Assembly: GCA_014706295.1 (NCBI GenBank) | Contig: JACSVZ010000042.1 | Location: forward strand, 310,001 to 374,000 | Length of the DNA: 64,000 bases | Source: Lycocorax pyrrhopterus obiensis | Lineage: Eukaryota > Chordata > Aves > Passeriformes > Paradisaeidae | Reading direction: 5' to 3' | In this document: piece by piece, positions 45,111 to 58,900 of the stretch | How positions within the stretch are numbered: position 1 is the first letter of the stretch | How the letters are laid out: every line of letters starts with the position of its first letter | Translations under genes and position numbers: made by a program | Notes under the pieces: generated by a model | The model's database searches: none | Told to the model about the DNA's origin: nothing | What the model saw: the letters and a program-made list of their open reading frames with translations, nothing else

Positions 45111-48104
45111 CCCTCCCTCAGCCGGGGTCATCCCGGAACCCGGATCCCGAAGGACGTCCCGGTTCCGAGATCGCTTCCCGGGGCCCAGGACCCAAAGGAT
45201 GCCACCTCAGGGACCCGGGATGTCCCCGCCCGGACATCCCGAAGGATGCTCCATCTCGCATCCCTGGAGCAGGTTCGGGGTTCCCGAAGGACACCCTGGC
45301 TCAGGACCGGGGTCTCAAAGAATGACCCATCCCTGGTCCCAAAGGACGCCCCATCCCCACCGTCGGAACCAGGATCCCATTCCCGATGTCAGGAACAGGA
45401 TCCCAAAGGATTCTCCAACCCCGTTGCCAAGAGCAGAATCCCAAAGGAATCCCCATCCCACGCAGCCAGGCTGGAAATGCTCTCACAATTAGCTCCAGCT
45501 TTGTGCAGAATTCCCAGAGGGAGCTTTGTGGGCTGCATCACGCAGGCTCAAGCCGTTATTTCTGCCTTAAAAAGCCCCAAATCCCGGGATATCCAGTGCC
45601 GGAGCCGTGCCTGCATCGCACTTGGCTGTTCTGTCCTCGGGATGGTGCAACGGGGCCGTGCGCTCGTTCCCCACCTCGGCCTTGGGATCCCATCCGGATC
45701 CAAAACCGCCCCCGAGAAGGGGATGGAGGAGGAAATAAATGGAAATAAAATCTGCCTGGAAGCAGCTGCTGCAGCTGGGGGGTCACGGTTACCTCTGCAC
45801 CGGCGCTCAGCACTCCCGGGGTTGGGGTCCCGTCCTGCCCGTCCGCTCCCGGCACCCTGGGGAGAGTTTGGGGGAGTTTGGGGGTGTTCAGTATTCCAGA
45901 GGAGCAGCAGCAGTGTCCCTCCTCCTTTGTCTGCTCCTGACCTTTCCCAGTGCTTTGTGGCTTCTCTGGGCTTTTTTTCTTTTTAAGGAATTTGCCTAGA
46001 AACAGCCCACACGAAAGGGAGGAAAAAAACCAAAACAAAGAAATAATCAAAGCAGCTGCTGGAGCCAAACAGGCGTCTCTGCAGGCACGGGCTGGAATGG
46101 GCCTTTTCCCCCCTTTTTTCTTGGATTTCTATGTAAAATATGAGAAGTTCCGGAGGAGCCATCTGGCTCAGGGAAGCACTGACTCGGCAAAAGTGAGTGG
46201 GGCCGGGTCAGGATTGATATTCCAGCAGCATCTCGAGGGCTGGCGGGGATGAGAGGCCCTTTGTGGTGGGAAGAACCCGGCCGAGCGCACAATGGAGCCG
46301 GCCCCAAACCCCGGGGATTCGGCCCCAAACCTCAGGGATTCAGTCCCAAACCCCGGGGATTCGGCCCCAAACCCCGGGGATTCGGCCCCAAACCTCGGGG
46401 ATTCGGCCCCAAATACAGGGAGAGCTCCCACTGACCCTCAGCTCGTGGGGTGAATGCAAACAGAAAAATAAAATTAAATCAAAGGTTTGGGGTGGGCACC
46501 TGTGGGAGCACAGGGGGATCTTGGCTGTGGAATTGGGGTTAAATCCTGGTTTTTGCTGTGTCCTGCTCGGTGCACAGGCGGTGGAGAGGGGAGGCTCAAG
46601 CCTGATGGAGGGATTTATTTACCAAATCAAAGGAATCTGACCCATTCCTGCCCTGTGAGGGTTCCCTGCAGCTGCGAGGCCACTGCTGCCTCCTTACCCG
46701 CAGCGGGGTGAGCGCGGATCCACGAGGAACCAAATCCACGTGCGAGGAGAGCAGAACTTCCACCCCTCTGGAGCCTGAGCATCCCCCCGGGCTGCCGAAA
46801 ATCCCCCAGGAAAAGGCGAAAGGGACGTTACAGCACCTGTTCCGCAGGGTGAATCAGCATTTCTGTGCTCAATGCCACGCTGGGATCACAGCAGGTGCCT
46901 TTTAAACCACGAGCTTGGATGGATTCACTCCTGTCAAGGAGCTCAGTCATGCCCCAAAATAAAGCACCAGCTCCAGAATTCTCCACTATTCAATTATTTC
47001 CCCCCAGACCAAGCAAGCAGCCAAAATCCCTTCTTTCCTACCTTGGCAGCCTCTCATTATTTCAGCTTTGAGGCCCCCCCAGCCGACTGCCAGTAAATAC
47101 CGAGCAGTATCCCGCATTTGGATGGATCCACGTTGGTGTGGGAGCATCTGAGAGCTGTTAGGGAGCTCTGGGAACCAGATGGGAAGAGGCTCTGGAAAAG
47201 CCTCTCCTCGTCCCTGACCTGCGTCTCCTTCACACGATCGCCCTCCCCGCGTGGGGATGGTTCAGTCATCCTGAAAATCCAGATTTTGAGGTTCTGCCCA
47301 GGATCTGCCCTCCTTGGGTCGATGTTGGCTGGGGCAAGGCACAGGGAGAAAACACAATTACGGCCTGAGCTCTGAGCCGGCAGCACAGAGGATTAGGCAG
47401 GATTAGGATCAGGTTTTCATCACGGACCCAAACCTGAGCGCTCAGAAATCCCTGGCCCTGCTCACAGCTGCTCCTCTGGCTTTGATCCCACAGCTGCTCT
47501 CACCCCCCTCGCTGTGGATTTGGGTGATTTTTTGCTGTTTTTGTTCCCATCTGCCTCCACCACTGCTGGACTCGTCCCCACGGGCCACACCCGAGTTCGG
47601 GGCAGTGCTGGGGTGTCCCCATGTCCCCAGAGCCAGGAGCAGCTCCCTTGGAAGCTGGCAGATGCCTGAGGGCGCCAGGTACCCTCAGCCAGGTGTTCCC
47701 AGCTCCCAACACCTCGCGGGCATCGCTGCTGCTCCGGGCTGACAGCGGGAATTTGCCACTGGAGCTGCAGAGAAATGAGGTCACTGGAGGGCTGGGGACG
47801 AGGGGAGGTGGTGACAAGCCAAGGGGACCCTCGGCTCCTCCATCCACACACAGGGAGAGCTGGAGGGGCCTCAGCTGAGAGCGGGGCCAGGCAGTGAACC
47901 ACAGGAACGGGCAGGAAGCTGAGCCTCTTCCCTATAAATCAAGGAATTCCGTGTGTCCATGGGGCGGGAGCTGCGGGATGAGAGCTGCGAGGTCAGGAAG
48001 GGGTTTGGGGGTTCTGGTTTGGGGTGGCACCTGCTACAGTGACTCTGGGGCTTCCCCTGGCCTGGATTCCAAAATTAATTATCCACTAGGAGGAAATCAA
48101 TCAA
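45110..48104. other. Intergenic between RASSF2 promoter and SLC23A2 3' end
   Basis: Apart from the 21-bp array at 46299 I see nothing defensible. Long frames at the left end run through CpG-rich promoter DNA and lack splice or family support. Confidence 0.5.
46299..46421 (+). repeat. 21-bp minisatellite, about 6 copies
   Basis: 'ggggattcggccccaaacccc' repeated with a period of 21 bases (for example at 46321, 46342 and 46363). Confidence 0.9.
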
Positions 48105-48335
48105 TTAGGAAGGAATTGTTCCCCGTGAGGGTGGGGAGGGGCTGGGATGGAATTCCCAGAGCAGCTGTGGCTGCCCCTGGATCCCTGGAAGTGCCCAAGG
48201 CCAGGCTGGACGGGGCTTGGAGCAGCCTGGGACAGCGGGAGGTGTCCCTGCCCATGGCAGGGGTGGCACTGGGTGGGATTTAAGATCCCTTCCACCCAAA
48301 CCATCCCAGGATTCTCGAATTCCATGATTCTCCAT
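48105..48335 (+). mobile_element. CR1 LINE 3'-end fragment
   Basis: 'aaggaattgttccccgtgagggtggggagggg' to 'gatcccttccacccaaaccatcccaggattct': sense CR1 tail, ending about 45 bases before the SLC23A2 poly(A) signal. Confidence 0.88.
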
Positions 48336-48381
48336 CAAAGGAACTGTGACACCACACTGCCACACTGCATCTATGCCCGCG

Positions 48382-48387
48382 TTTATT
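48382..48387 (-). terminator. SLC23A2: SLC23A2 poly(A) signal
   Basis: TTTATT on + gives AATAAA on minus, 4.6 kb after the stop. The DNA between (48388-52999) has no coding frame of note and looks like a long A/T-rich 3' UTR; it carries a large A-rich tract on the transcript at 52872-52820. A long 3' UTR is usual for this gene in mammals. Earlier signals may also be used. Confidence 0.55.
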
Positions 48388-51300
48388 TATACTGAACAGC
48401 TTTAAAAATACAGAATAAAATAGCTTTATCTACTATTATTCACAACATCTGGTCCAAATATTACATTTTTAAATATTTAGTTGTTTAATGAAGCAATGTT
48501 AGAAAAAAAAAAAAGGAATAATAATAATAAAAAAAACCTCCGTAAAAGAATTACACATCTTGGAACAACAACAACAAAAAAATCAAACAAAAAACCCCCC
48601 CAAATAAACTTTTGCTGTCGAACAAAAAAAGTTTTACAGCTGAAGTCAGTCACGAAAAGTCATGGAAAAACAAAATTTATCCCCACCGCCTAAGAACAGT
48701 CAATAGTTTGTTACACCAAGGGTTGTTAGAAACAGACAAATACAGAATCTGGGCCGGCAGCACGAAGAGCGCCCAGGGAAGGTGCAGGAAACCCTGGGTG
48801 TCACTGCACAGCCACAGCCCCACGGGAATTCCAGCCAGGAATGCTGGGGATGGCTCCCAACACCGATCCCAACTCTCCCACAGCCCAAGCTGTGCAACTC
48901 GTGGCCTCCCCAGGGCCCTGACCCCATGGGCTCCCCGGGGCCGGCAGCCTCGAAAACCAGAGAAACATGCACCAAGTGGGACTTTCCTGCAAAAAATGAG
49001 TGACCCCCCACTCCCCCTGCTTCGGAAAATGAAAGGAAAAGGGAAAAAAAGAGCCGCTTTTGGTGGAAGAAGGCCACAAAGAAGCAACATGAAAGGTCGT
49101 GCTGGTCTCACACACGCGTTTCACACACCAATGCACCGATCATGGCAAGCACAGGCTGCTGAGGTGGGGTGGAGGCATCCAAGGGCTCAGCCAAACCAGC
49201 AGACACCGGGCATCTGCCACCACGAGTGCCTGCAGCGCTGTTTGTACCCCAAAGGACGGGATTTCCACACTTTCTGTGGTGTAAGTGACGGGTCACGCTC
49301 GCCGACGCTCCCCGGGGCGTCGCTGAGGGGCTTCCTCTGCACGCGCCAATTCTGCCCCGGGAGCCCCGAGGGCTCAGCAGGGAGGAAACAACAAAAACCC
49401 TCCAGTTTTGGGTAGGAACACAAACATGGGTAAATAAAGTATACACAACTACTATAGATTCGTCAATGAAGAAATTCTACCATCACATGACATTGTCATG
49501 ACACTCATACCACTCCCTCCCAGGAAAACCGCCGCCGTTATCCTGAGCGGAAATGTTATTTTTTTTTTCAATATATGGAAATAAAATACTGCAATATTCA
49601 TGTACAAACCAAGTTGTCATATTTCAAGTCAGTATTAAAAGGCAATAAAGCAAATTTGGGGTTGAAAAGGTTGAGCTTTCTGAGCGAGGTACGTGGTGAA
49701 GTCCCTCCAATATGACAACGTGAATCAGTCATAGCTGTCAGCTACGAAACCTAAATTTCTATAGGCATAATTTGCAAGTATTTGCTTTAGAAAACGTGTT
49801 TCAACATGTCAGCAAGAACCCTTAATTTAACCTAAAAAAAAATACAAGAGAATATCAATTACAAAAATCCCAAGTTACTTTGTTTGTATACACTGATACC
49901 ATCTCTGATATGACAAAATATTTCTACCATGAATATTTGCCCTTCCCTCTTGGATTCGGTTGAAACTTCTCATCGCCTCTTCACTCACCTCTCAGGTGCC
50001 GCCTTCCCTGGGTGGTTGGAGTTTGGCTGTTTGAAAGGCAGGTAAGGACAGAGAGGAAAATCCAGCATTGCACTGGCAGTCAGGTCACACCTGGACGTCC
50101 CCAGCAGACACGACGAGACCTCAAAGCTCCCAAACCTGCGGGTTCATCCTCCACCACCCCCGCCAGCAGCTCAGCACAGGCTCCCTGGAATCTCACAGCA
50201 GCCACTTGGGAAAGCGACCGGGCAAACTGACCAGGAAAAGTGAGGGTGGGAGAAGGATTTAAGGTCCAAAATCTCCCCCTGCACCTGCACAAACCTGGGG
50301 TGAACTCGGGGGTTTCCCTCACAAATTAAAGTAATGCTGGGAGGGCTCCAGGAGCCCCACAAGGGACAGGGGAGCTCCTCTTCCCAAGGCTGCTGTGCCC
50401 AACTCTGTCCTAGCCCACCTCAGCCCAGCCCTTCCTGCACATCCAGGTGTCCTTCCCGAGCCTGGGGCTCCCCTTCCACCGTTCACCCTCGGGAAGAGGC
50501 GGAGAGCTGCCACTCTGAGGAACCGGGATCCAAACTGACTCCAACTCCAGCTGCTCCCTCAGCGGTCCCCAGGCCAGGGGCTGCTCCACTCTGGGCCGGG
50601 GGGAACGGGCACAAGTCACAAAAAGAACGAAATCCAGCAGGCACAGGGTAACTGTGACCTGCTCGGAGAGCGCTGCAGGGAAGGAGGGGTGCCCTGCTCC
50701 AGGGAGGAGAGGGAACTATCCCGGGATTTGCTGCCCTGGACCTTGGATTGTCTTGGGAATCTCTGCTGAGGCAATGCAGAACTCGCCCGGCTCTCCCTCG
50801 GCCAGGGCCAGAGACGAACTCTGCTCTCATCCCCTCGTCTGTCTCTGGAGTTACCAAAACTCTGCCTGCGGGAGGAGCTGGGGAAGCCGGGAACGCTCTG
50901 GGGCTCCGGCCTGGAAATAAAAAGCTGGAAATGAAAACCTTTTTCCTCCCTTTCTCCACTTTGACAGGATAACCAACTTTGGCATCTGACATCACCACAA
51001 CCCCCTGGGTTGTACAGCCACCAGAGGTGGCTTCTGTTTTCCTTTCAGATGGGTATTCTTAACTCCCCCGCGTCTGCCACACATCTTTGGTTGCACAGAA
51101 AGCTGGGAAATTTGGAAGCTTTGTGCCACTGATCAGAGGTCCCCGCACCCAAACCGTGCGCAGGTGGGCGTGGGAATCCAACACCTCACTCCCTGGAGAG
51201 GAAACACTGAAAAATGAGCAAAAATGACTTTTGTTTCACAGGCAAACGAACCTCGTCTACTACACAACAACTCTTCCGACCAGCTCTCGAGTCCAACTGA

Positions 51301-52999
51301 CACCAAGACTGCAAACTACTGAAAGTTCCCCGAAGGAAGCAGGAACAAACGCATGCTTGGACATGGGAAAAGCGGGATAAAACAGTTTCTGGAAACAGCC
51401 ATGGCATGCTGAGAACGATACCCACGGAACCATTCCGACTCTACACTACTCAGTACTGATCCGTCAAGCTCCGTCCTTGCCCTCCCCACCCCAACCCGTC
51501 CATGCTTCAGTAACCCAGAACAAATTCCCCTGGGAGCAGACTCAGAGAAAACAGAGCTCCTGCGCTCCTGTCCAGTAGTCAAACCTTGATAAATATATTA
51601 GGGGGTTACAGGATCTACTGTTATGGTTTTCCAGGAATACAAAACGCAAGCACCGTAGAGCATTACTGGCCTTGAAATTACATTACACAACATTTCCCTG
51701 ATGATCTCCACAGCTGAAAATGCTTTTGGGGCCACACTGAAGTCTAAAACTAACTTGCAATAGTAAGAACATTAAACAGGAATAAAACTGTTAATTATGA
51801 ATGCATGATGAGCGTGAACACCCACATAACATCAGAGCTGAGACTATTCCAGGAAAAAAAAAAAATCTCTGAGTGGTGCCCTGATTGGACCCAATACCCG
51901 TGAAACCATCCGGTGGGTGAGGCTGGCAGGTGCAGTGTCTCTGCTGTCCCAAACCCCCTTCCCAGCAGGAACGAGCCTCTGGAGAAGCCCCACGAGAGGA
52001 GAAGAAAGAGGCTTGTGCAGCACCAGCAGAAAAACCCCACTCAGACCCGAGGCAGGAGCGCCGGCGTGGCTCTCCCTGCATGGAACAACTGTTAATTGCT
52101 TGGAGCTGCTCAGCTAATTAGCATTCCTGGCCAGGAACCGTCGTGCTGGACACAGGCACTGAACTGAAATGCTGCCAGCAGGCCCTGTCTGCAAGTTCAG
52201 GTTTCCCATCCCTGGAATGCTCCAGCCTCGTGTGTGTCCCCGTAAGGAAACCCCGGACACTGCGGAGAGGTGGGAGAACCCCAGGTGGGAAAAGCAAACA
52301 TTAAACTGAGAAATGCTGGGAAATAAGTGGCTTCTGCAGCACTGAGCCAGCCAGGTCAGTCATGGGTTTTTTTCAAGGGCAAAGTTATTCCAGAAACTTC
52401 CTGTCTTAACACTGGATGTCACTGAAACCACCGATAATTCAGATTTAACGCTCTCATGATGTGCCAGTGTCAGCTGAACCCCATTTCCAGGGCGCTGAGA
52501 ACGTGGAATGTGCAAATCACTGAGTGAAGAACAGCATCTATGGGGTTTGATGCGATCAGAAGGAAATATTTTTTCCTTTTCTCTCTCTTTTCCCCCCCTC
52601 CTTCTCCGAGGTTCAGCTTTCCTGGCGTAACCAACACTGAGAGCTTCAACAAAATCACCATGAAAACAAAAGTTTTGCAGCAGCACCTACACACCTGCAG
52701 GACCTAAACCCATTTAAAACAAACAGACTTAGGTGCACAGCTCTCTCCAACTTCCCAAAATCAGCGGGATTTGCCCCAGAGACACCAGACCTGGCTCCCA
52801 CCACCCACAGCAGGAAAAGCTTTTTTTTTTTTAATCTTCTTCTTTTTTTTTTTCTTTTTTTTTTGTTTTAAATCCGTCTCAGCTCTGGTTCCAGAATTTA
52901 AATGCAGATATACAAAACATATATTTTAATGCTTCTTAATCAGCAAGAAACTGCAAATACATCTTTTACTACAACTAGATAATAGAATTTCAGCTAAGG
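48388..52999 (-). other. SLC23A2: SLC23A2 3' UTR (predicted)
   Basis: Continuous untranslated DNA from the stop codon to the poly(A) signal. No splice-flanked exon, RNA gene or tandem array seen apart from A-rich and T-rich tracts (48500-48620, 52818-52872). Confidence 0.5.
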
Positions 53000-55900
53000 C
53001 TATACTGTAGCTTCCGAGTCCTCGTCTGAACTCCTGCAGTTACTGCTTTTCCTGAAGCCTTTCCACGTGTATCCCATGAAGGTGGGGCTGATGGGCAGGA
53101 AGCTGAAACACCTGTACTTTTTAATGAAGTTCATGCCAAAAGGCAGATCATACGTTTCCATGCCCTCCAGGGATTTGCTTCCTTTACCAACCCCTTTCTT
53201 CCATTTCCGTATTCCCCTTTCTTCAGGGCTTCCTACGAGTCAAAATAAAAGGAGAAGAATATATATATTCATGGATATCTTTGTATGAACACACAGGCCT
53301 AAAGCAGAGCCTGAAAGAAGAAACAAAACCTCAAGGCTCAGCAACCACATTCAGCAAAGCTCTGGAAAGATCTTCCAGACTCCTCAAAAAGGGGAAAAAC
53401 ACATTATCTGTTTTATTTTATGACTGGAAGTCAAGGCAAATTTCTCCATTTGGATCTTAAAACCAGTTCAACTCTGTCTTCTCAAGACTGGTTTGGTCCT
53501 TATCAGCTCTTTTAGGTGTTTAATAGGATGGAAGCTTAACCTGGGAAGGATTCCAGGTGTTCTCAGGGAAAGGGAGGGCAGGTGTAAGGACTCTGCTCCT
53601 GGGTGTGAAACGCCAGCCCCAAAAGCAGGGATCTCCTGCTCCTCTTGCATTCCTCCAGGGAATGCTGCTGTTATCCAGGGCAGGGGCAGGCTCAGGGCTC
53701 ACCTGGGATGGTGTTATCCAGGATGAAGGCGACGCAGCCCCCGACGAACATGGCCGTGGTGAGCAGGACGTTCAGCACCTGATCGATGCCTGCTATTCCT
53801 GCAGCAACGGGGAGAAAGAGCTCGTCTGGGGGCTTTTCATCCTCCACATCCTGCTCATTTACACCCAGGCCAACCAGGAACACTCGTTCCTGAGCTCAGT
53901 GAGGGATTTGCTCAAACCACGTGGGGATTGATGCACAAGAACCTTCCCCCAGTGCACCACCATGGGACACTGTTCCCCAAAACGCAACTTCAGGAACTCG
54001 CAGCTGCTCACAAAAATGTCACAAAACACCATTTTAGTTCCTACTGCAGACACAACTAATCTGAACTAAGCAGAAAACCATAAAATGGAAAAGAGAAACA
54101 TTCAGATTGTAAAATTGTGGGGACTGAAATAATTCTTTTTATAAACCTTTACTTTTTGGAGGGGCAAGAATTCATAGCCCCAGTTATGGAAGAACACTGC
54201 ATCAACCACATAAAGCTTGAAGGGTCTGCTTTTCTAACCACTTACAGCAGGACAGATATGCCCTCAAATCCTGGTCTGAAGGCAGAGTGGAAAGAAAAGT
54301 CAGTTAATATTTTGTTTCAAAAACCCCAAACAAACCCAAAGCAGTGAAATATTTCCTTTGAGTCCATCTCTGGTGACACACACTGCCACGACCACTGCTG
54401 AGGGTAATATTAAACCAGAAATCCTTCCCAGTGAACTCCTCAAAGCTACAGCTTGATTAACAGTTAAAGGAATTCACTAAAACTAAAGTTCACACTCAGA
54501 ACACGTCTGAGTGACAAAAAGTTTCAACCCCCAAACAAATCCCCACCTTCCAAACCCTGCCTTGGTGTTTCCCCTTAATCTTTTAACATCATTTCAAACT
54601 CACATTCACCCTTTCAGTTTTTCTTTCAGCCCAGCTGGTAATTGCCTCCTTCCATTGCTCTGCAGTGCACCCAGAGAAAGCAGGAAAGCTTCAGCTGCAT
54701 CCCACTGGAGCATTCCCTGCAGGTCTCAACCTCCCAGTGAATTCTGCTCTGAGCACACACAGAGCTTGTCCAGACCTACAGCCTTTACTGCCTCCCTAAT
54801 TTGGGTTTTCTCGGGTACTTTGTACCTGGATGGACTCTGCATGTGAGCACAAGGCTAAAATGTTGATGTGAAGGAGCAGGAGCACGTACCTGTGACCAGG
54901 GGGTTCTGTTTGAGATAGCTTGGGAGGACGAGCCCAAAGAAAATGGAAAACCCAAGCACGAAGAGATTACGAGAAGAATTCAGATCAATGAACTGGAGGT
55001 TTGACAGACCCACGGCCGTGATCATCCCTGAATACAGAACAAACCCAAAGATCAGCTTTTAGATAAGTCTTTTTCTTCAAACAAACAAACAAAAAAAAGA
55101 CAGCAAAATCCTCAGGACCAGCAAAGAGGAGCAGCAATGCCCCCTTACCGAAGAGGGTGCAGAAGAGAGCCCCGAGCACGGGGTCGGGCAGCGACGCGAA
55201 GAGAGCGCTGAACTTGCCCACCATGCCCAGCAGCAGCATGAAGGCCGCTCCGTACTGGATCACCCTGCGGCTCCCAACCTGCAGGGAAACAGGACAGGGC
55301 ACGGGGTAAGGTCTGCACTCAGCCCAGCCTCACACCTGGCATTTGATTTCACTGTTCAGTTTCAATCTGAGCTCGTTTCCAGCTCCCGTGGGTTTTATTT
55401 TGGTGCTGAAGGGCTCAGGGGAGGCACAGCTGCTCTGCACCCAAGCACAGCTTCCCTGCCTTGGGGCTGGTGAGCACCAAGCCAGCCCTAAAACCATCTG
55501 GAACTGCCACAGTCACCACGAAGTGTGGTGCAACCCAGCTACGAGAGAGAAAGCAAAGCAGACAAACCACACCGAGGAGAGATGGCAAGTGGGAACGATA
55601 AATTCCACGTGTTGCTGCCCCTGGACAGGGGAATGGGTGGAACAGTCACCAGTTCATGTGAAGGAGGTGCAGATTTTTAAGCTGAGATTAGCAGCTGGTT
55701 TCGTGGCATCCTCAGAGACCAGGGCTGAATGCACAGCCTCATGCAAATCAGGGCTGTGCTAATACTGAAACCAAGAGCCCGCACTTCCTTCCCAGTTTTA
55801 TTTTAAGCATTCAAAATTCAAGCAGTCAGGGGTTCTCTGTGCTGCAGTGGCAGTGGATAAACCTGAACAGTTGGTATTTTAACAGTTTTACTGCCATAAG

Positions 55901-58900
55901 AGGTGCCCCAGGGACAAAAAACCCCCACTTTTACATGAAGATGGTTTCTAGAAAAGCCCTTTGCAGGTCCCCTGGTACAGAGCATCAGGGTTCAAAAAGG
56001 AAATACTCATTTGTTAATCATGTGTGACTGAGCTAAATGAGAAACAACAGATCCAACAGGCCTGAGGAGGGGAAATGCCTTCCTTCCCCCACATTCCTCA
56101 CTGCTGAGCTGCCAGGTGAGATCCTTCCCCTGCAAACAGAAGGTGCACCATTAACTGGTGTGTTCACTAAAATTACAACAGAATTTAGCTGGCACCTTTC
56201 TCTACTCTTCATAAAGATATTCATTTCCTTAGGGCCACTGATACCTTGCCCTACAATTACCTCCCTGCCAGAAAAGGTAAATTCTTTGGAAACCTGCATG
56301 ATAGTGACATTCATTTATGCAAATGCTCCATCACTACAAGGGCAAACAAATTAAGCTCCTCTGGAAAGCTGCTGAAAACATCCTGGGCAGCATTTAGCTC
56401 AGGCTCTGTATTTATTCCCAGCACACAACACTTGAAGTGATTATTCTGGAGTGCATGGAACGGTACCTGGTACCTCCATTTCAGCGTCACCACTCCGGCA
56501 CGAGCTGCTTTAGCCCCAGCTAATCAGAGTTAATTGATCCTCCTCTCATCAAATAAAACTCACACCAGCTCAAAGACTCTGCAGCACCTCCATCCAGCTG
56601 AATTTAAATTCTAAGTGTAATTATATCCCAACTCCAAGAGAGGGAAACGCTCTGGGATCAGCGGGATGGTGCAGCACCGAAGATTTCCCATCCCAAATGA
56701 ACAGCAGAGTATCTCAATGCCAAAATTCTATTTGAAGCTGAAAAACCGTTGGGTTTTTGGGAATGAACGTGCAGGCAGGGGAACAAGAGCAAACAGTGTT
56801 GCAGAGCCATCCAGCTGTGCCACTCTGGGCAAGGCACATTGGCCCTGGCAGCACGTGCCCTGAACAGCCCGACCGGGCAGCTCCACTCCCCGCCACAGCT
56901 GCCACTTCAGCATCCACGTTCCACTGCTCCAGGGCGAAATGCACGCTCATTTCTGTGGGCTGCTCATAAAAAAAAGGGCTGTTAATTCATCTCAGCCCCC
57001 GTCACGTGACAACAGAAAGGAAGCAGAACAGAATAAACCTTTCTTGAAGGATTTTTCTGACCACAACTTCTCCTGGGAAATTTCCATCGGCAGCTGAATG
57101 GCAACTGGCACAGACAGCAGGTGGTGCTGTCAGCGTTGTGTCGCACCCCAAAGCCAACAGAATCAGCCTTTGTGCAGCAGAAGGAACGGCTGAAGACAAA
57201 TATATCATTTATATGGGATTAGGCCAGGGGGATGAGTTACTGCAAGTGGAGGGCAGACATTTTCTATCCTTGCACTGAAGGATTTATGGTTTCCACATTA
57301 AACACCCAACAAGATGGACCCATTTACAACATAAATTACTTTACCAATGCCACTGATATTTCTCACCAAGGTTAAATTAACAATATCAAGCGGATCTCTG
57401 CAGCCCAAGGCCTCCCAGCTCCAGGCACAGATCCAGTCTTTGTGAGCAAAGGAATTCCTCAAGCACTCACGTACTTTGCTGAGCAACATCACAAGAAATA
57501 TGCAAACCCCTAAGCCTTAAAAACAAACATTTAGGGTACATTTAACTGTGAAATTACCTTGACTGCAGCCCCTGTTTCAGTGCAGTGTCCCAGTACAGAC
57601 GTAGATAAAGCCCAAGCACCTCAAGTTGCATTTTACTGTGTGAGGCATTAAAAAGTCACTTCCTTCTGATGCTTTCAGAGCCAAGACATCCAAAAAGCAC
57701 CGATTTCAATACAGTTTACAGTGTTCATGCCTCAACTCAAACCACCCCAGAGCCCTGGAATGCTGCCTGGGTTTTCCAAGAGATCGTTTATGCAGCAGCA
57801 TCTGCTTTATGGTGATTCTAAGTGCCTCTTACTCTAAATAAAAGGATTTTTTAGGTCCTGATGTAGAATAACGCAGACAAGAGCTGGTACAGCCAGCCAG
57901 GTACATTCAGAACAATCTGGGAAGTTTGTCTGCACGAGGAAGGGAGCAGAATGGTCTCCTGGAAGAGGATCATGACCATAAGGAACACACCCGAGGAGAG
58001 GAAACCCTCGAGCCCCTGAGGGCTCACAGCAAAGCACTTCACCTTTGTGATTCCCAGGACACCAATGTTGGGGCTGGAGGAGGTGGATCCATTCCCTGTC
58101 CCAAACACTCCGTCCAGAACACAGGAGAGACCCTCGATGAAAATCCCCCTGTAAATGCCAAGCAGAAAACAAGTTTGAACAAGCAGAGATTCACTCGGAG
58201 GGTGTTTTACGGCTGAATGCCACAGGGGGGCCTGTCGGGGCATCTGTTCCATTATGGAATTGTTATAATTCATGTTTCAAGCTCCAACACACCTGGAAAA
58301 CACATTGGAGCTCTGTTTTCCGAGTCTTAGACACCCACATTCTTAAACTGAGGAAATCATATAAAAAATTCAAATAAAACGTCAGAGCTGCTCTTTGTTT
58401 CTGAACTGCATTCCAGGTGAATTTGACAACCCCAATTCCAGAACCAGTTTAGAGTTCTGTCCCTATGGAATTTGTGCTATTAACTTCCCCAGACTCCAGC
58501 AGGAATAGGACCGGGATTCCAATGCTCCATTTGCAACAAAATAATTCGAGATGACAGTTTCATCCTGGATTTCAGATCCTTGGCCCTTGCGTTTGACCAA
58601 ATTGTAACATTTCATCTCAGAGCACATTCCTGTCTTATCCCAAGGGTAAAAAAAAGTAAAAACCCAAGTAGCCTGAGACACGGAAAGCATTTCTTCTTTG
58701 GACAAACCTGTTTATTGCATGGATGGGTGGAGGAGGAGCACAGGACAGCCTGGCACAGGCGTAGTAATCTCCGATGGACTCGATGATGCTGGCGACGACG
58801 GCGCTCAGCATCCCGATCACCCCCGCGGCAGAAATGGTTGGCAGTCCCCACTGGACTGTGAAGAGAAGAAAACTGAAATCTCTCCTGCCCCAGGAAACAG

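Noticed and set aside
44751..45986. 411-residue + strand frame divergent from RASSF2
   Set aside because: Starts in the hexamer array and the CpG island and passes into low-complexity Gly/Pro/Arg sequence; no domain. A divergent non-coding transcript is possible but not shown.
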